The notes beneath the pieces are model-generated. The model was given only the letters and a program-made list of their open reading frames with translations. It ran no database searches and was not told the origin of the DNA. From Phreatobacter sp. (GTDB lineage: Bacteria; Pseudomonadota; Alphaproteobacteria; Rhizobiales; Phreatobacteraceae), in NCBI RefSeq assembly GCF_016793595.1, contig NZ_JAEULY010000020.1:62001-126000 (forward strand): a DNA stretch of 64,000 nucleotides, written 5' to 3'. Made by a program: the position numbers and the translations under genes. Positions 49,332 to 57,580 of this stretch are shown here, in pieces; positions within the stretch are counted from its first letter, which is position 1, and each line of letters starts with the position of its first letter.

Positions 49332-50171
49332 TCAGCCGAGTTCCGGCCCGGCAATGGCGAAGACCCGTTCCGGGTCGCCGAAGGGTTCTCGCCGCCCGAG
49401 CGCCATGCGCAGGTACGGGCGCTCCTTCGCAAAGCCTCGCTTCGCCAGAAGGTCTTCGATGATCGGCCGGCCCTCGGGCACGTCGATGAGGATCGGTCCC
49501 GGAGCGGCGGCCATGGCCGCATCCAGCAAGGCCGCGGCGGCGTCTTGGTCATCGGCCACGAGCGGGCCGATCGAGACAGCCGCGCGGCCCGGGCGGGCCA
49601 GCACGAAGCCGCTTCTCTCGGGCAAAACGAGAGCAACATCCGGCGCGCGCGCCGCCAGCCCCGCCACCAGCCCTGCGCGCGCCGCGCCGAAGGTTTCGGC
49701 ATCGCGGGCGACGATCCAATCGAGATCGGCGGCCTTCGCCCGAACGATGCCCGGCGCGGCCTCGCCACCTCCCGGGCTCGTACCGCGCCAGCGCCAGAGC
49801 GGCGCGACCGGCTCGAAGCCAAGCGGCCGGTAGATGCGCTCGCCCTGTGGCGTCGCGTCGAGGACCGGTACGCGCCCGGTCTCCTGAAGCGCCGCGATAG
49901 CGCGCTTCAGGATGGCCGTGCCAAGGCCGCGCCCGCGCGCGGCCCTGGCGGTCAGGACCATGCTGATCCAGCCGAAACCGTCATAGGGTAGGATCGCGCC
50001 TGTCGCGGCGAGCATGTCCCCGTCCCGGACACCGAAGACGTTGCCCGCCCGGAAGAAGATGAGCCAATCGTCGGCCGACTGGTTCCAGCCGGCCTCCTGC
50101 GACAGCGCGAGCGCGCCTTCGAGGGCGCCCTCGTCCAGCCGCTCGACGGCGATGGTGTCAGTAGGCGCCAT
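49332..50171 (-). CDS. GNAT-family N-acetyltransferase, two-domain
   Basis: An acyl-CoA-dependent acetyltransferase, 279 residues. Residues 1-130 form a GNAT domain with the acetyl-CoA loop in [24 protein letters not shown] (V-x-x-x-x-R-G-x-G). The second half, [21 protein letters not shown] to [29 protein letters not shown], matches the C-terminal domain found in many bacterial GNAT proteins of this size. The start [15 protein letters not shown] overlaps the end of the upstream epimerase gene by 14 bases, showing tight coupling. Substrate unknown; it may modify an amine produced by the pathway. Confidence 0.9.
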   Translation of the reverse strand: MAPTDTIAVERLDEGALEGALALSQEAGWNQSADDWLIFFRAGNVFGVRDGDMLAATGAILPYDGFGWISMVLTARAARGRGLGTAILKRAIAALQETGRVPVLDATPQGERIYRPLGFEPVAPLWRWRGTSPGGGEAAPGIVRAKAADLDWIVARDAETFGAARAGLVAGLAARAPDVALVLPERSGFVLARPGRAAVSIGPLVADDQDAAAALLDAAMAAAPGPILIDVPEGRPIIEDLLAKRGFAKERPYLRMALGRREPFGDPERVFAIAGPELG

Positions 50172-51222
50172 CCCGCACCTCGAAATGGGTGGGCTTGCCG
50201 AGGCTCGGCTTCTCGCGGGCGACCCAATCGGCCACCCAGTCAACCATCTTGGTCAGCGGCACGACCGGGTAGCCGAACAGGCGCGCAGCCTCTGCCGCAT
50301 TGTTCAGCCAGGCGGTCGGCGCTTCCTCGCCGGTGACCACCGGCGCCTTGCCGAGGCGCTCGCCGAAGACCTTGGCGAGCCAGCGCACGGAGATCGTCTC
50401 CGGCCCCGTGACGTTCAGCGGCGAGGCAGGCACCGTCGCCTGCTTCAGCGCGCGCAATGCCTGCGCGTTCGCGTCGCCCTGCCAGATGACGTTGACATGG
50501 CCCATGGTGACGTCGATGGGGCGGCCGTCGCGCACCGCGCTCGCCACGTCGAACAGCACGCCGTAGCGCAGGTCGATCGCGTAATTGAGGCGGAACAGGC
50601 GGCCCGGCGTGCCGAGCCGACCAGAGAAATAGGCCATCATCCGCTCGCGGCCGATGCAGGAATTGGCATATTCGCCCGGCGGCGTCAGCGGGCTGTCCTC
50701 GGTCGCTCCCTGCCCGGACGTGGACACGAACGGATAGACGCAGCCGGTCGAGAAGGTGACGATCCGCGAGGCGCCGAAGGCCTCGGCGACGATCGTCGGG
50801 ACATGGACGTTCATCGCCCAGGTCAGCGGCTGATCGCCCTCCGCGCCGAACTTGCGGCCGGCCATCATGATGACGTTCCGCACCTTCGGCAGCGCGTTGA
50901 CGGCGCCACGGTCGAGCAGATCGCAGGCGATCGTCTCGATGCCGTGGCTCTCGAGCTCGTCCTTGAGGCCCTTCTCGCTGAACCGGGCGACGCCGTAGAC
51001 GCGCTTGTCGGGAGCCGCGCGGCGGGCGAGGCGCGCCAGCGTCGGGCCCATCTTGCCGCCGACGCCCAGCACCATGATGTCGCCGTCGATCGCCGCCAGA
51101 TCGCGCGCGAGGTCGCGGCTCGGCGTGGTCATGAAATCCTCGAGCGCCTCGGCCGTCTCGAAGCGCTCGGGAAAGGACGCGGCGTCGAGCCAGGCGACGG
51201 GGTCGCGGGTCACGTCGTTCAT
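50158..51222 (-). CDS. NAD(P)-dependent epimerase/dehydratase-like SDR with YxxxC
   Basis: An extended SDR, 354 residues. After an unusual 48-residue N-terminal extension the Rossmann motif is [16 protein letters not shown] (52-66). The active-site region reads TFSTGCVYP, supplying Ser158/Thr159, and [13 protein letters not shown], where Tyr185 is kept but the lysine of YxxxK is Cys189. [23 protein letters not shown] near the C-terminus is typical of epimerase-like SDRs. The cysteine lies inside an otherwise well-formed motif, so it may be a subgroup trait. It lies 18 bases after the permease and overlaps the GNAT gene. Confidence 0.9.
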   Translation of the reverse strand: MNDVTRDPVAWLDAASFPERFETAEALEDFMTTPSRDLARDLAAIDGDIMVLGVGGKMGPTLARLARRAAPDKRVYGVARFSEKGLKDELESHGIETIACDLLDRGAVNALPKVRNVIMMAGRKFGAEGDQPLTWAMNVHVPTIVAEAFGASRIVTFSTGCVYPFVSTSGQGATEDSPLTPPGEYANSCIGRERMMAYFSGRLGTPGRLFRLNYAIDLRYGVLFDVASAVRDGRPIDVTMGHVNVIWQGDANAQALRALKQATVPASPLNVTGPETISVRWLAKVFGERLGKAPVVTGEEAPTAWLNNAAEAARLFGYPVVPLTKMVDWVADWVAREKPSLGKPTHFEVRDGAY

Positions 51223-51240
51223 GTCGGGCCTCCCGGCCGG

Positions 51241-52062
51241 TCAGGATTTGCGGGCATCGCGCGGCACGAGCCAAAGCTCGAGCGCCAGCACCGCGAGATA
51301 GAGCGCGATGCCGATGAGGGTGAGCAGGACGACGGCCATGAACATGGCGGGCGTGTCGAGCGAGGCCTGGACCTGGATCATCAGGTAGGCGAGGCCACGG
51401 TCGGAGGCGATGAATTCGCCGACCACCGCGCCGGCGACGGCGAGGATCGCCGCCACCTTCATGCCCGAGAAGATGTAGGGCAGCGAACCGGGGAGCTGGA
51501 TGTAGCGGAACATCTTCCAGCGCGAACCCTTGAGCGACTTCACGAGGTCGAGCAGGTCCGGCTCCACCTCGCGCAGCCCGCGCAGCGTCGTCAGCAGGAT
51601 CGGGAAGAAGCACAGCGAGAAGGTGATCAGCATGTTGGTGCCGATGCCGTAGCTGAACCAGACGATCACCAGCGGGCCCAGCGCCACCTTGGGGATCATG
51701 TTGAGCGTGACGAGCAGCGGGAAGATCGCCAGTGTCAGGATGCGCGACCAGGAGAAGACCAGCGCCAGACCGATGCCCGCAACCACGGCAAGAAGATAGC
51801 CGCCGACGATTTCGATGGTGGTGACGCGGGTATTGTCGAGCCAGGCATAACTCGCCTTGCCGAGCGTCGCGACGATGTCGGTGGGCGCAGGCAGGACGAA
51901 GCTCGGCAGCGAGGAGAGCTTCACGCCCAGTTCCCAGACAACGAGAAGCCCGAGATGGACCGCCACCACCGCCGCCCAGCGCAGCGCCGTCGCACGGACC
52001 TCCTCCGGCGACGAAGCCGCGGTTTCCGCCGGGCGGTCTGCCTCGATTCCGGTCACCGTCAT
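51241..52062 (-). CDS. ABC transporter permease, NitT/TauT (SsuC/TauC) type
   Basis: An inner-membrane permease of 273 residues with about six membrane segments and a 25-residue cytoplasmic lead. Landmarks: LSSLPSFVLPAPTDIVATLGKA, FPLLVTLNMIPKVALGPLVIVWFSYG and the ATPase loop DLLDLVKSLKGSRWKMFRYIQLPGSLPYIFSGMKVAAILAVAGAVVGEFIASDRGL. It is the first gene of the minus-strand operon permease-SDR-GNAT-DapA-ATPase. Its promoter region contains a TetR-type operator 65 bases upstream. Confidence 0.94.
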   Translation of the reverse strand: MTVTGIEADRPAETAASSPEEVRATALRWAAVVAVHLGLLVVWELGVKLSSLPSFVLPAPTDIVATLGKASYAWLDNTRVTTIEIVGGYLLAVVAGIGLALVFSWSRILTLAIFPLLVTLNMIPKVALGPLVIVWFSYGIGTNMLITFSLCFFPILLTTLRGLREVEPDLLDLVKSLKGSRWKMFRYIQLPGSLPYIFSGMKVAAILAVAGAVVGEFIASDRGLAYLMIQVQASLDTPAMFMAVVLLTLIGIALYLAVLALELWLVPRDARKS

Positions 52063-52126
52063 GCGCCGCCTGCCTCCCGGCTGATCGCGAAGATGGCGGC
52101 ACGATATGGACTAGGTCGACGCCAGT

Positions 52127-52140
52127 CAACCAGTTAGTTG
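52127..52140. promoter_or_regulatory. Candidate TetR operator 1, before the permease operon
   Basis: CAACCAGTTAGTTG lies within an imperfect palindrome (TCAAC-CAGTTA-GTTGA) between the TetR stop and the permease start. It matches operator 2 (CAACCAGTTGGTTG, read on the other strand) at 13 of 14 bases. Confidence 0.8.
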
Positions 52141-52174
52141 ATAAAATGCGACAGCGCGCACGCCGCGCCCCGCA

Positions 52175-52849
52175 CTACACCCGCAACGCTCCGAGGGCGA
52201 AGGCGATGACATGCTTGCGCCTCGCGGCGATGTTGCGGGGCGACCCCAGCTTGCGGCCGAAGATCGCCGACAGGGTCCGCCCGTTCGAGAAATAGAAATA
52301 GGACAGCGCTGCGATCGAGATGTAGATGTCGATGGGGTCGAGGTCACTGCGAAACACGCCCTCCCGCGCACCCTTGTCGAGCGTGTCGCGCATCAGCGTG
52401 ACGAGCGGCGAGTGCATTTCCTTCAGCCGGCTGGATCGCTGAACATGGCGCGCGCCGTGCAGGTTCTCGTCGGCGAGCAGCGCCACGAATTCCGGGTGCC
52501 TGTGCAGATAGTCGAAGGAGAAGCCGACGAGGCGCTCCATGGCCGGCAGTGGCTCCAGATCGCCGAGATGCAGCGCGCGCTCGTGCTCGCGGATCTGCGC
52601 ATAGACCGTCTCCAGCGCCGCCTGGTAGAGGTCGTCCTTGTTGCCGAAATGGTGATAGACAAGCTGCTTGTTGACCCCCGCGCGCGCCGCGATCTCGTCG
52701 ACCCGCGCGCCGGCGAAGCCCTTCTCCGCGAATTCGGCAACGGCGGCCGCGAGCAGGGCGCCCTGTGTCGCCTCCGGATCGCGCTGGCCGGCCTGCCGAA
52801 CCACCTTTCGCCCGTTGCCGCTGATCATGCCTCGCGCCGGATCGAACAT
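52175..52849 (-). CDS. TetR-family transcriptional regulator
   Basis: A 224-residue repressor-type protein. The N-terminal helix-turn-helix is clear in ALLAAAVAEFAEKGFAGARVDEIAARAGVNKQLVYHHFGNKDDLYQAALE, and the rest is a helical ligand-binding domain (ERLVGFSFDYLHRHPEFVALLADENLHGARH) of the RutR/nucleobase-responsive type by general look. It sits between the permease operon (same strand, downstream) and the divergent binding-protein gene. Matching palindromes occur in both intergenic regions, so it probably controls uptake, catabolism and itself. The RutR-like N-terminal region raises the possibility of a pyrimidine-like effector. Confidence 0.93.
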   Translation of the reverse strand: MFDPARGMISGNGRKVVRQAGQRDPEATQGALLAAAVAEFAEKGFAGARVDEIAARAGVNKQLVYHHFGNKDDLYQAALETVYAQIREHERALHLGDLEPLPAMERLVGFSFDYLHRHPEFVALLADENLHGARHVQRSSRLKEMHSPLVTLMRDTLDKGAREGVFRSDLDPIDIYISIAALSYFYFSNGRTLSAIFGRKLGSPRNIAARRKHVIAFALGALRV

Positions 52850-52895
52850 CCGGCCTCCTCGTGTCGGGCCGTCACCGTATCAGTCCATCCGGTAT

Positions 52896-52909
52896 CAACC
52901 AACTGGTTG
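52896..52909. promoter_or_regulatory. Candidate TetR operator 2, between tetR and the binding-protein gene
   Basis: CAACCAACTGGTTG has 6-bp arms (CAACCA/TGGTTG) and a 2-base spacer. Read on the other strand it equals operator 1 except for one base. It is 47 bases from the TetR start and 81 from the divergent gene, placed to control both. Confidence 0.82.
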
Positions 52910-52989
52910 TATAGTCCGCAAAACGGTGCTTCACTGAATTCTCGAAGGCCGTCGGCATGGTGCCGGGGCGGACATTCGAGGTAGTCGCC

Positions 52990-54018
52990 ATGACGTCCCG
53001 TGACAAAATCTTCCCCGGCAAGCCGTCCCGCCGCATCGTCATCGCCGGGCTTGCCGGCAGCGCGCTCATGGCTCCGCGCCTCGCACGCGCCAGCGAGAAG
53101 GTCAATCTCGTCCTCAACTGGACGCCCACCGCCGACCATGCGCCCTACTACTTTGCCAAGGCCGAGGGCTGGTACGAGAAGGAGGGCATCGACCTGACCA
53201 TCGAGGCCGGGCGCGGCTCGGGCGCTTCCGCGCAGCGCGTCGCGGCCGGCGGCGCGCAGCTCGGCATCGCCGACATGGCGACCGCCCTCCTCGCCCGCTC
53301 GCGCGGCTCGAACCTGTCCGCCGTCATGGTCGTCTATGCCAACTCGCCGCAGGGCTTCTACTGGCTGAAGTCGAGCGGCATCACCGGGCCGAAGGACTTC
53401 CCCGGCCGCTCCATCGGCAACCCGCCCGGCGACGCTTCGCGCCTGATGTGGCCGGCCTTCGCCCGCAAGGTCGGCATCGACCCGGCCTCCGTGCGCTTCG
53501 TCAATGTCAGCCCGCAGGCCAAGATCCAGGCGCTGCGCTCCAAGGCCATCGACATCACCTCGGACTTCTACAACGAACATGACCTGAAGGTGCGCGAGTT
53601 CGGCGCCGATCTCGGTTTTGCGCCGTGGCGCGAAATGGGTCTGAACCCCTATGGCAATTCGATCATCGTCAACGGCGACTATCTCGCGCGGAACGCCGAG
53701 ACCGTCGCCAAGTTCGTCCGCGTTTCCCAGCGGGCCTTCCGTGCCTGCGTCGGCGATATCGGGCCTGGCCTGAAGGCGCTGATGGGCGCTGTCTCCGGCC
53801 TCGACGAATCGAACCAGCGCGACCAGTGGAAGCGCATTCTCGAACTGATGCGCGACCCGACCACCACGTCGGTCGCCCTCGGAGCGCTCGACGCGGGCCG
53901 GCTCAAGGACGACTACGACCTCGTGAAGGCCTTCTTCGAGAATGTCGGCGAAGTGGACCTGTCGAAATTCGCGACCAACTCCTTCCTCGACACCTCGATC
54001 AAGATGCCGGCGGCCTGA
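52990..54018 (+). CDS. ABC transporter substrate-binding protein, NMT1/THI5-like
   Basis: The periplasmic receptor of the 47.5-52.1 kb importer, 342 residues from MTSRDKIFPGKPSRRIVIAG (GAGG upstream; an ATG 11 codons earlier is less likely). The twin-arginine-type leader ends near LARASEK. The NMT1 opening NLVLNWTPTADHAPYYFAKAEGWYEKEGIDLTIE is the form found in thiamine-pyrimidine and nucleobase-like receptors, followed by RGSGASAQRVAAGGAQLGIADMATALLARSRG and SGITGPKDFPGRSIG. It is transcribed away from tetR. The ligand may be a pyrimidine or other heterocycle, consistent with a DapA-type lyase and a RutR-like regulator. Confidence 0.92.
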   Translation: MTSRDKIFPGKPSRRIVIAGLAGSALMAPRLARASEKVNLVLNWTPTADHAPYYFAKAEGWYEKEGIDLTIEAGRGSGASAQRVAAGGAQLGIADMATALLARSRGSNLSAVMVVYANSPQGFYWLKSSGITGPKDFPGRSIGNPPGDASRLMWPAFARKVGIDPASVRFVNVSPQAKIQALRSKAIDITSDFYNEHDLKVREFGADLGFAPWREMGLNPYGNSIIVNGDYLARNAETVAKFVRVSQRAFRACVGDIGPGLKALMGAVSGLDESNQRDQWKRILELMRDPTTTSVALGALDAGRLKDDYDLVKAFFENVGEVDLSKFATNSFLDTSIKMPAA

Positions 54019-54221
54019 GCCAGCCGGCGCAGCCGCGCCGTTCCGTTTCAATCAGGTCATGGCCGCTCCCTCCATGTTGGATGGGGCGGCCATTGCTCGT
54101 CTGTTGCCGATTTGTCGCGACCCGCTCCTGAATCCTGGGCGGTATCAACGGACCATTGCGACCGCCTGCGCGCCAGCCTAGAGCTATGGCAGCCTTGCAA
54201 CCCGCATTGATGGCGCCCCCG

Positions 54222-54953
54222 ATGCATCGTTCCGCCCTCCTGTCCTGCGTCAGCATCATCGCGCTTTCGACCGGCGCGGACGCTCAGAGCATCGGCCGGC
54301 CGCTCGCGGCGCCCAATTCGGGATGGGCGGGAGCCTATGCCGGCGTTCTGGCCGGCGCGGGGTTCGCCGGGAACCGCTGGACGGATGTGGGCCTTGGCGG
54401 TTCCGGCTGGTACACCGGCGCTGCGAACATGCAGTACAACGCCTCGCCGACCGGCGCGGTGCTCGGCCTGTTCGCGGGCTACAACTGGCAGGCATCACCG
54501 CTCGTCGTCCTCGGCCTTGAAGCCGACATCACCTACAACACGGCGCGCGGCACCGCGAACGTCAACCCGCTCGATCCGGCCTTTGTGAGGTCGCACAGCA
54601 ACTTCGCCGGCAGCCTGCGCGCCCGTGTCGGCTTCGCCATCGACCGCGCGCTGATCTACATGACGAGCGGCGTGGCGCTGGGCAATCCGTCGCAGCGTTG
54701 GGTTCAGTCCTCGGGCGCCGCCTGGAAGTCGGATGGCACCCAGGTCGGCTTCGTCATCGGTGCCGGCGTCGAATACATGCTCACGCCGCAGTGGGTTATC
54801 CGCGCCGAGGCGATGCATTACGATTTCGGCAGCCGCAACGCGCCGAATGTCACGCCCGCCAGCTCCCCGCATTTCGGCATCAGCTCGGGCTATGTCATGC
54901 GTGCGCGCTCGTCGCAGACGCAGGCCCGCGTCGGCGCGGCCTACAGGTTCTGA
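54222..54953 (+). CDS. Outer-membrane beta-barrel protein, Omp25/31 type
   Basis: An eight-stranded outer-membrane protein, 243 residues from the third of three in-frame ATGs (54186, 54210, 54222). The last gives a clean signal peptide, MHRSALLSCVSIIALSTGADA. NSGWAGAYAGVLAGAGFAGNRW is the usual first strand of Rhizobiales OMPs, GLFAGYNWQASPLVVLGLEADI and SLRARVGFAIDRALIYMTSGVALG are later strands, and the protein ends RVGAAYRF with the terminal phenylalanine used by the barrel assembly machinery. It is a single-gene unit converging on the TctC-like gene 12 bases away. Confidence 0.9.
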   Translation: MHRSALLSCVSIIALSTGADAQSIGRPLAAPNSGWAGAYAGVLAGAGFAGNRWTDVGLGGSGWYTGAANMQYNASPTGAVLGLFAGYNWQASPLVVLGLEADITYNTARGTANVNPLDPAFVRSHSNFAGSLRARVGFAIDRALIYMTSGVALGNPSQRWVQSSGAAWKSDGTQVGFVIGAGVEYMLTPQWVIRAEAMHYDFGSRNAPNVTPASSPHFGISSGYVMRARSSQTQARVGAAYRF

Positions 54954-54965
54954 TCTCCCCCGCCG

Positions 54966-55928
54966 CTATTGCGGCAACAGTCCCAGGCGGCCGAGGAGAG
55001 CATGCATCTTCCGGCGCTCGGTCGAGACGCGATTGGCGAGGCTCTCGGCATCGGCGAAGCGAGGCTCGGCGCCCGCCTTCCTCACGGCGTCCAGCACGGC
55101 CCGGCTGCCGGCCGCATGTCGGCAGGCCGTCTCGAGCGCGGCATGCCGCTCTGCGGACAGACCGGCCCGCGCGTAGAGAGCGGCAAAGCTGTCGATCGAC
55201 ACCGGAAGGCCGAGCGCGGCGGCTGCCGGCACGCCCGGATAGGCCACCGACCCTCGCTCGGAAAAGACCGTCAGCAGCCGGACCAGCGCAGGATCGAATG
55301 CGCCTGTCGCCAGCATGGCCCCATCGAGCTGGCCGCTGGCGAGGTCTGCGAGCAATTGCCCGTGCGCGCGGTAGGGGATGTCGTTCACGACAATGCCGGT
55401 GGCCGCCGCGAAGCCCAGGAGTTGCAGATGGGTTGCGGAGGCCCGGCCCTGATGGCCGAGCCGCAGCGTTCCCGGCGCGGCCCGCGCCCGGTCGATCAGT
55501 TGCCCGAGGTCCGCCATGCCGGACGGGCGCGAGGCGGCCAGCACGAAGGGCAGCTCATAGACTTGGCAGACCGGCGCGAAACCGGCCGGATCGAGGCTCG
55601 GCTCCTGCCGCAGGTGCGGATGGACGGTGAGCGGCGTCGGGCCGGACAGGACCAGCGTCAGGGCGTCCAATGGCGACTGGGCGAGTTCGACGAAGCCGAG
55701 CGTTCCGGCCGCACCGTCGCGGTTGATCACCAGCACCCGCTCGCCGACATGCGGAGTGAGAACATCCGCCAGCACGCGGGCCACCACGTCGATGGTCGTG
55801 CCGGCGGAATAGGGCACGATGATGCGAGGCGCTGCCGCAGCGCGCGCGATCCGCGCTACCGCCAGTCCGGCCGCTGCGCCGATCAGAACCCGCCGGGTGG
55901 CACTGCCGACCGCCCTGCTCCCTTGCAT
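54966..55928 (-). CDS. Tripartite tricarboxylate transporter-type receptor (TctC/Bug), orphan
   Basis: A periplasmic receptor of the Bug family, 320 residues, with a twin-arginine-type leader (ATRRVLIGAAAGLAVARIARA). The PRIIVPYSAGTTIDVVARVLADVLTPHVGERVLVINRDGAAGTLG segment is the classical ligand-binding opening (G.T.D...R.....G......NR.GA.G..G). No TctA or TctB permease accompanies it, which is common for Bug proteins that serve distant permeases or sense ligands. It is divergent from the AMP-forming ligase over 68 bases, so its ligand may be the carboxylic acid that enzyme activates. Confidence 0.92.
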   Translation of the reverse strand: MQGSRAVGSATRRVLIGAAAGLAVARIARAAAAPRIIVPYSAGTTIDVVARVLADVLTPHVGERVLVINRDGAAGTLGFVELAQSPLDALTLVLSGPTPLTVHPHLRQEPSLDPAGFAPVCQVYELPFVLAASRPSGMADLGQLIDRARAAPGTLRLGHQGRASATHLQLLGFAAATGIVVNDIPYRAHGQLLADLASGQLDGAMLATGAFDPALVRLLTVFSERGSVAYPGVPAAAALGLPVSIDSFAALYARAGLSAERHAALETACRHAAGSRAVLDAVRKAGAEPRFADAESLANRVSTERRKMHALLGRLGLLPQ

Positions 55929-55996
55929 GCCCGCCGCCCCGCCTGCCACACCAATGTCCGACTGCCCGCCCTTACAGCTCCAGCGGTAACCGCGCC

Positions 55997-57421
55997 ATGA
56001 ACTTCGTCGATTTCGTGCTGCTGAACGGCAGGCTCTATCCGAACCGCCCGGCGATCATGATGCTGGACCGCGTCGTCACCTACGGCATGGTTGCGAATGC
56101 CATCCACTGGACCTGCGCGCGGCTGCATCAGGCCGGTCTGCGCCCGGGCGAGACGGTGGTTCTCAGCTTCGACAACCCCGTTCGCCATTTCGTCGTCTTC
56201 TGCGCCCTGATGCGGCTCGGCATCGTCTCGCTGACGGCGGGGCCCGATGCCGCCACGATGGCGGGCGCCTCGGCCGTACTGACGGGCGTAGCCAACCAGC
56301 CGCAGGCGGCCGACGTCCGATCGATCGTCGTGGACGATGGCTGGTTCCAGCCACCCGCGGATGACGGCTATCCGGTCGATCCTGCCGCCACCGATCCGGG
56401 GCGGCTCGCCGTGCTGGCGCTGACCTCGGGCACGACCGGTCGCAGCAAGCCGATCGCCTTTACGGTCGCCGAGTTCGAGTCACGCCTGCGCGATCACGCG
56501 CTGATCCACTCGGTGCCCGGCACGTCGCGCGAACTGATCCTGATGGGCTTTGCCGCACAGCTGGCCCTGACCGAGGTTTCGCGGCTCCTGGCGTGCGGGC
56601 GCACTGCCTGCCTTGCGGGCTCGGCGGAGGAGGCCGCCCGGATGATCGACCTCTATCAGGTCGAGGTGCTGTTCGGCTCCCCGCAGCAACTCTCCGTGCT
56701 GCTCGCTGCCCTCGACGAGACGCCAGCCTCCTGCGCCTCGGTCCAGCTCGTCACCCTGAGCGGCGCGGCGGCCAGCGCCGAGCTCGCGACCAGCATCCGC
56801 CGGCGCATCACACGCACCATCGCCATCGGCTACGGTTCGACCGAGGCCCGCAAGACCGCGATGTGCCTGCTCGACGAAGCCGACCCTGTGCCCGGCGGCG
56901 TCGGCTACGTCGTGCCCTCCGCGCGCGTCGAGATCGTTGACGATGCCGGAATGCCCCTGCCGGCCGGAGCGAGCGGTCGCATCCGCATTCTGGCGCCTGC
57001 GGGCGGACGCCCGCACGTGCCGGGAACGCTCTACCCGGACCGCACCCCGGACTGGTTCTATCCCGGCGATGTCGGCCATCTGCGCGCGGACGGCTTTCTG
57101 GTGATCGAGGGGCGCTCGGACGAACTGATCAATGCCGGCGGGCTGAAGGTCGCGCCCGAACGGATCGAGGAACTGGTGGCCGGCCGCGGCGACATCGCCG
57201 ATGCGGCGGCCTTCGGGGTCACGGGCGCAGGTGGCATTGACGAGATCTGGCTGGCCATCGTGCCGCGCGAGCCGGTTCGCAGTGACGAGTTGATCGCCTA
57301 TTGCGCGCGCCGTTCGGAAACTCTGGCGCCCGCGCGTATCGTCGTTGTCGACCGCATCCCGCGCAACGCCATGGGCAAGGTCGAGCGCGCGCGCCTGAAA
57401 GCCGAAGCACAGCAGCGCTGA
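55997..57421 (+). CDS. AMP-forming acyl-CoA synthetase/ligase
   Basis: An adenylate-forming enzyme, 474 residues, shorter than typical fatty-acyl ligases. Core motifs: A3 LALTSGTTGRSKPIAFT, A5 GYGSTEARKT, A7 WFYPGDVGHL, A8 IEGRSDELINAGGLKVAPERIEE and A10 IPRNAMGKVERARLK, with the catalytic lysine. It would activate a carboxylate to an acyl-adenylate and then to acyl-CoA. It stands divergent from the orphan receptor and separated from the IclR gene by 159 bases. The specificity is unknown. Confidence 0.92.
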   Translation: MNFVDFVLLNGRLYPNRPAIMMLDRVVTYGMVANAIHWTCARLHQAGLRPGETVVLSFDNPVRHFVVFCALMRLGIVSLTAGPDAATMAGASAVLTGVANQPQAADVRSIVVDDGWFQPPADDGYPVDPAATDPGRLAVLALTSGTTGRSKPIAFTVAEFESRLRDHALIHSVPGTSRELILMGFAAQLALTEVSRLLACGRTACLAGSAEEAARMIDLYQVEVLFGSPQQLSVLLAALDETPASCASVQLVTLSGAAASAELATSIRRRITRTIAIGYGSTEARKTAMCLLDEADPVPGGVGYVVPSARVEIVDDAGMPLPAGASGRIRILAPAGGRPHVPGTLYPDRTPDWFYPGDVGHLRADGFLVIEGRSDELINAGGLKVAPERIEELVAGRGDIADAAAFGVTGAGGIDEIWLAIVPREPVRSDELIAYCARRSETLAPARIVVVDRIPRNAMGKVERARLKAEAQQR

Positions 57422-57557
57422 ACTCGAGGCGGCAGACGTCCGTCTTCTCCCCCTTGAACAACCTGAACGACACCCGCGCCCGACGCGGGATCGCCATGCC
57501 TTGGCCGCGTTGACAGCGACGCCGTTTCGTTTCTAGAGTTCTATATATTGGCACCTT

Positions 57558-57574
57558 GTTCCAAATAATGGAAC
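57558..57574. promoter_or_regulatory. Candidate operator overlapping the iclR ribosome binding site
   Basis: GTTCCA-AATAA-TGGAAC is a perfect inverted repeat with 6-bp arms, typical of IclR-family operators. It covers the GGAA ribosome site just before the ATG at 57581, suggesting autoregulation. The AT-rich TTCTATATATTGG just upstream is the likely -10 region. Confidence 0.65.
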
Positions 57575-57580
57575 TTTTTG

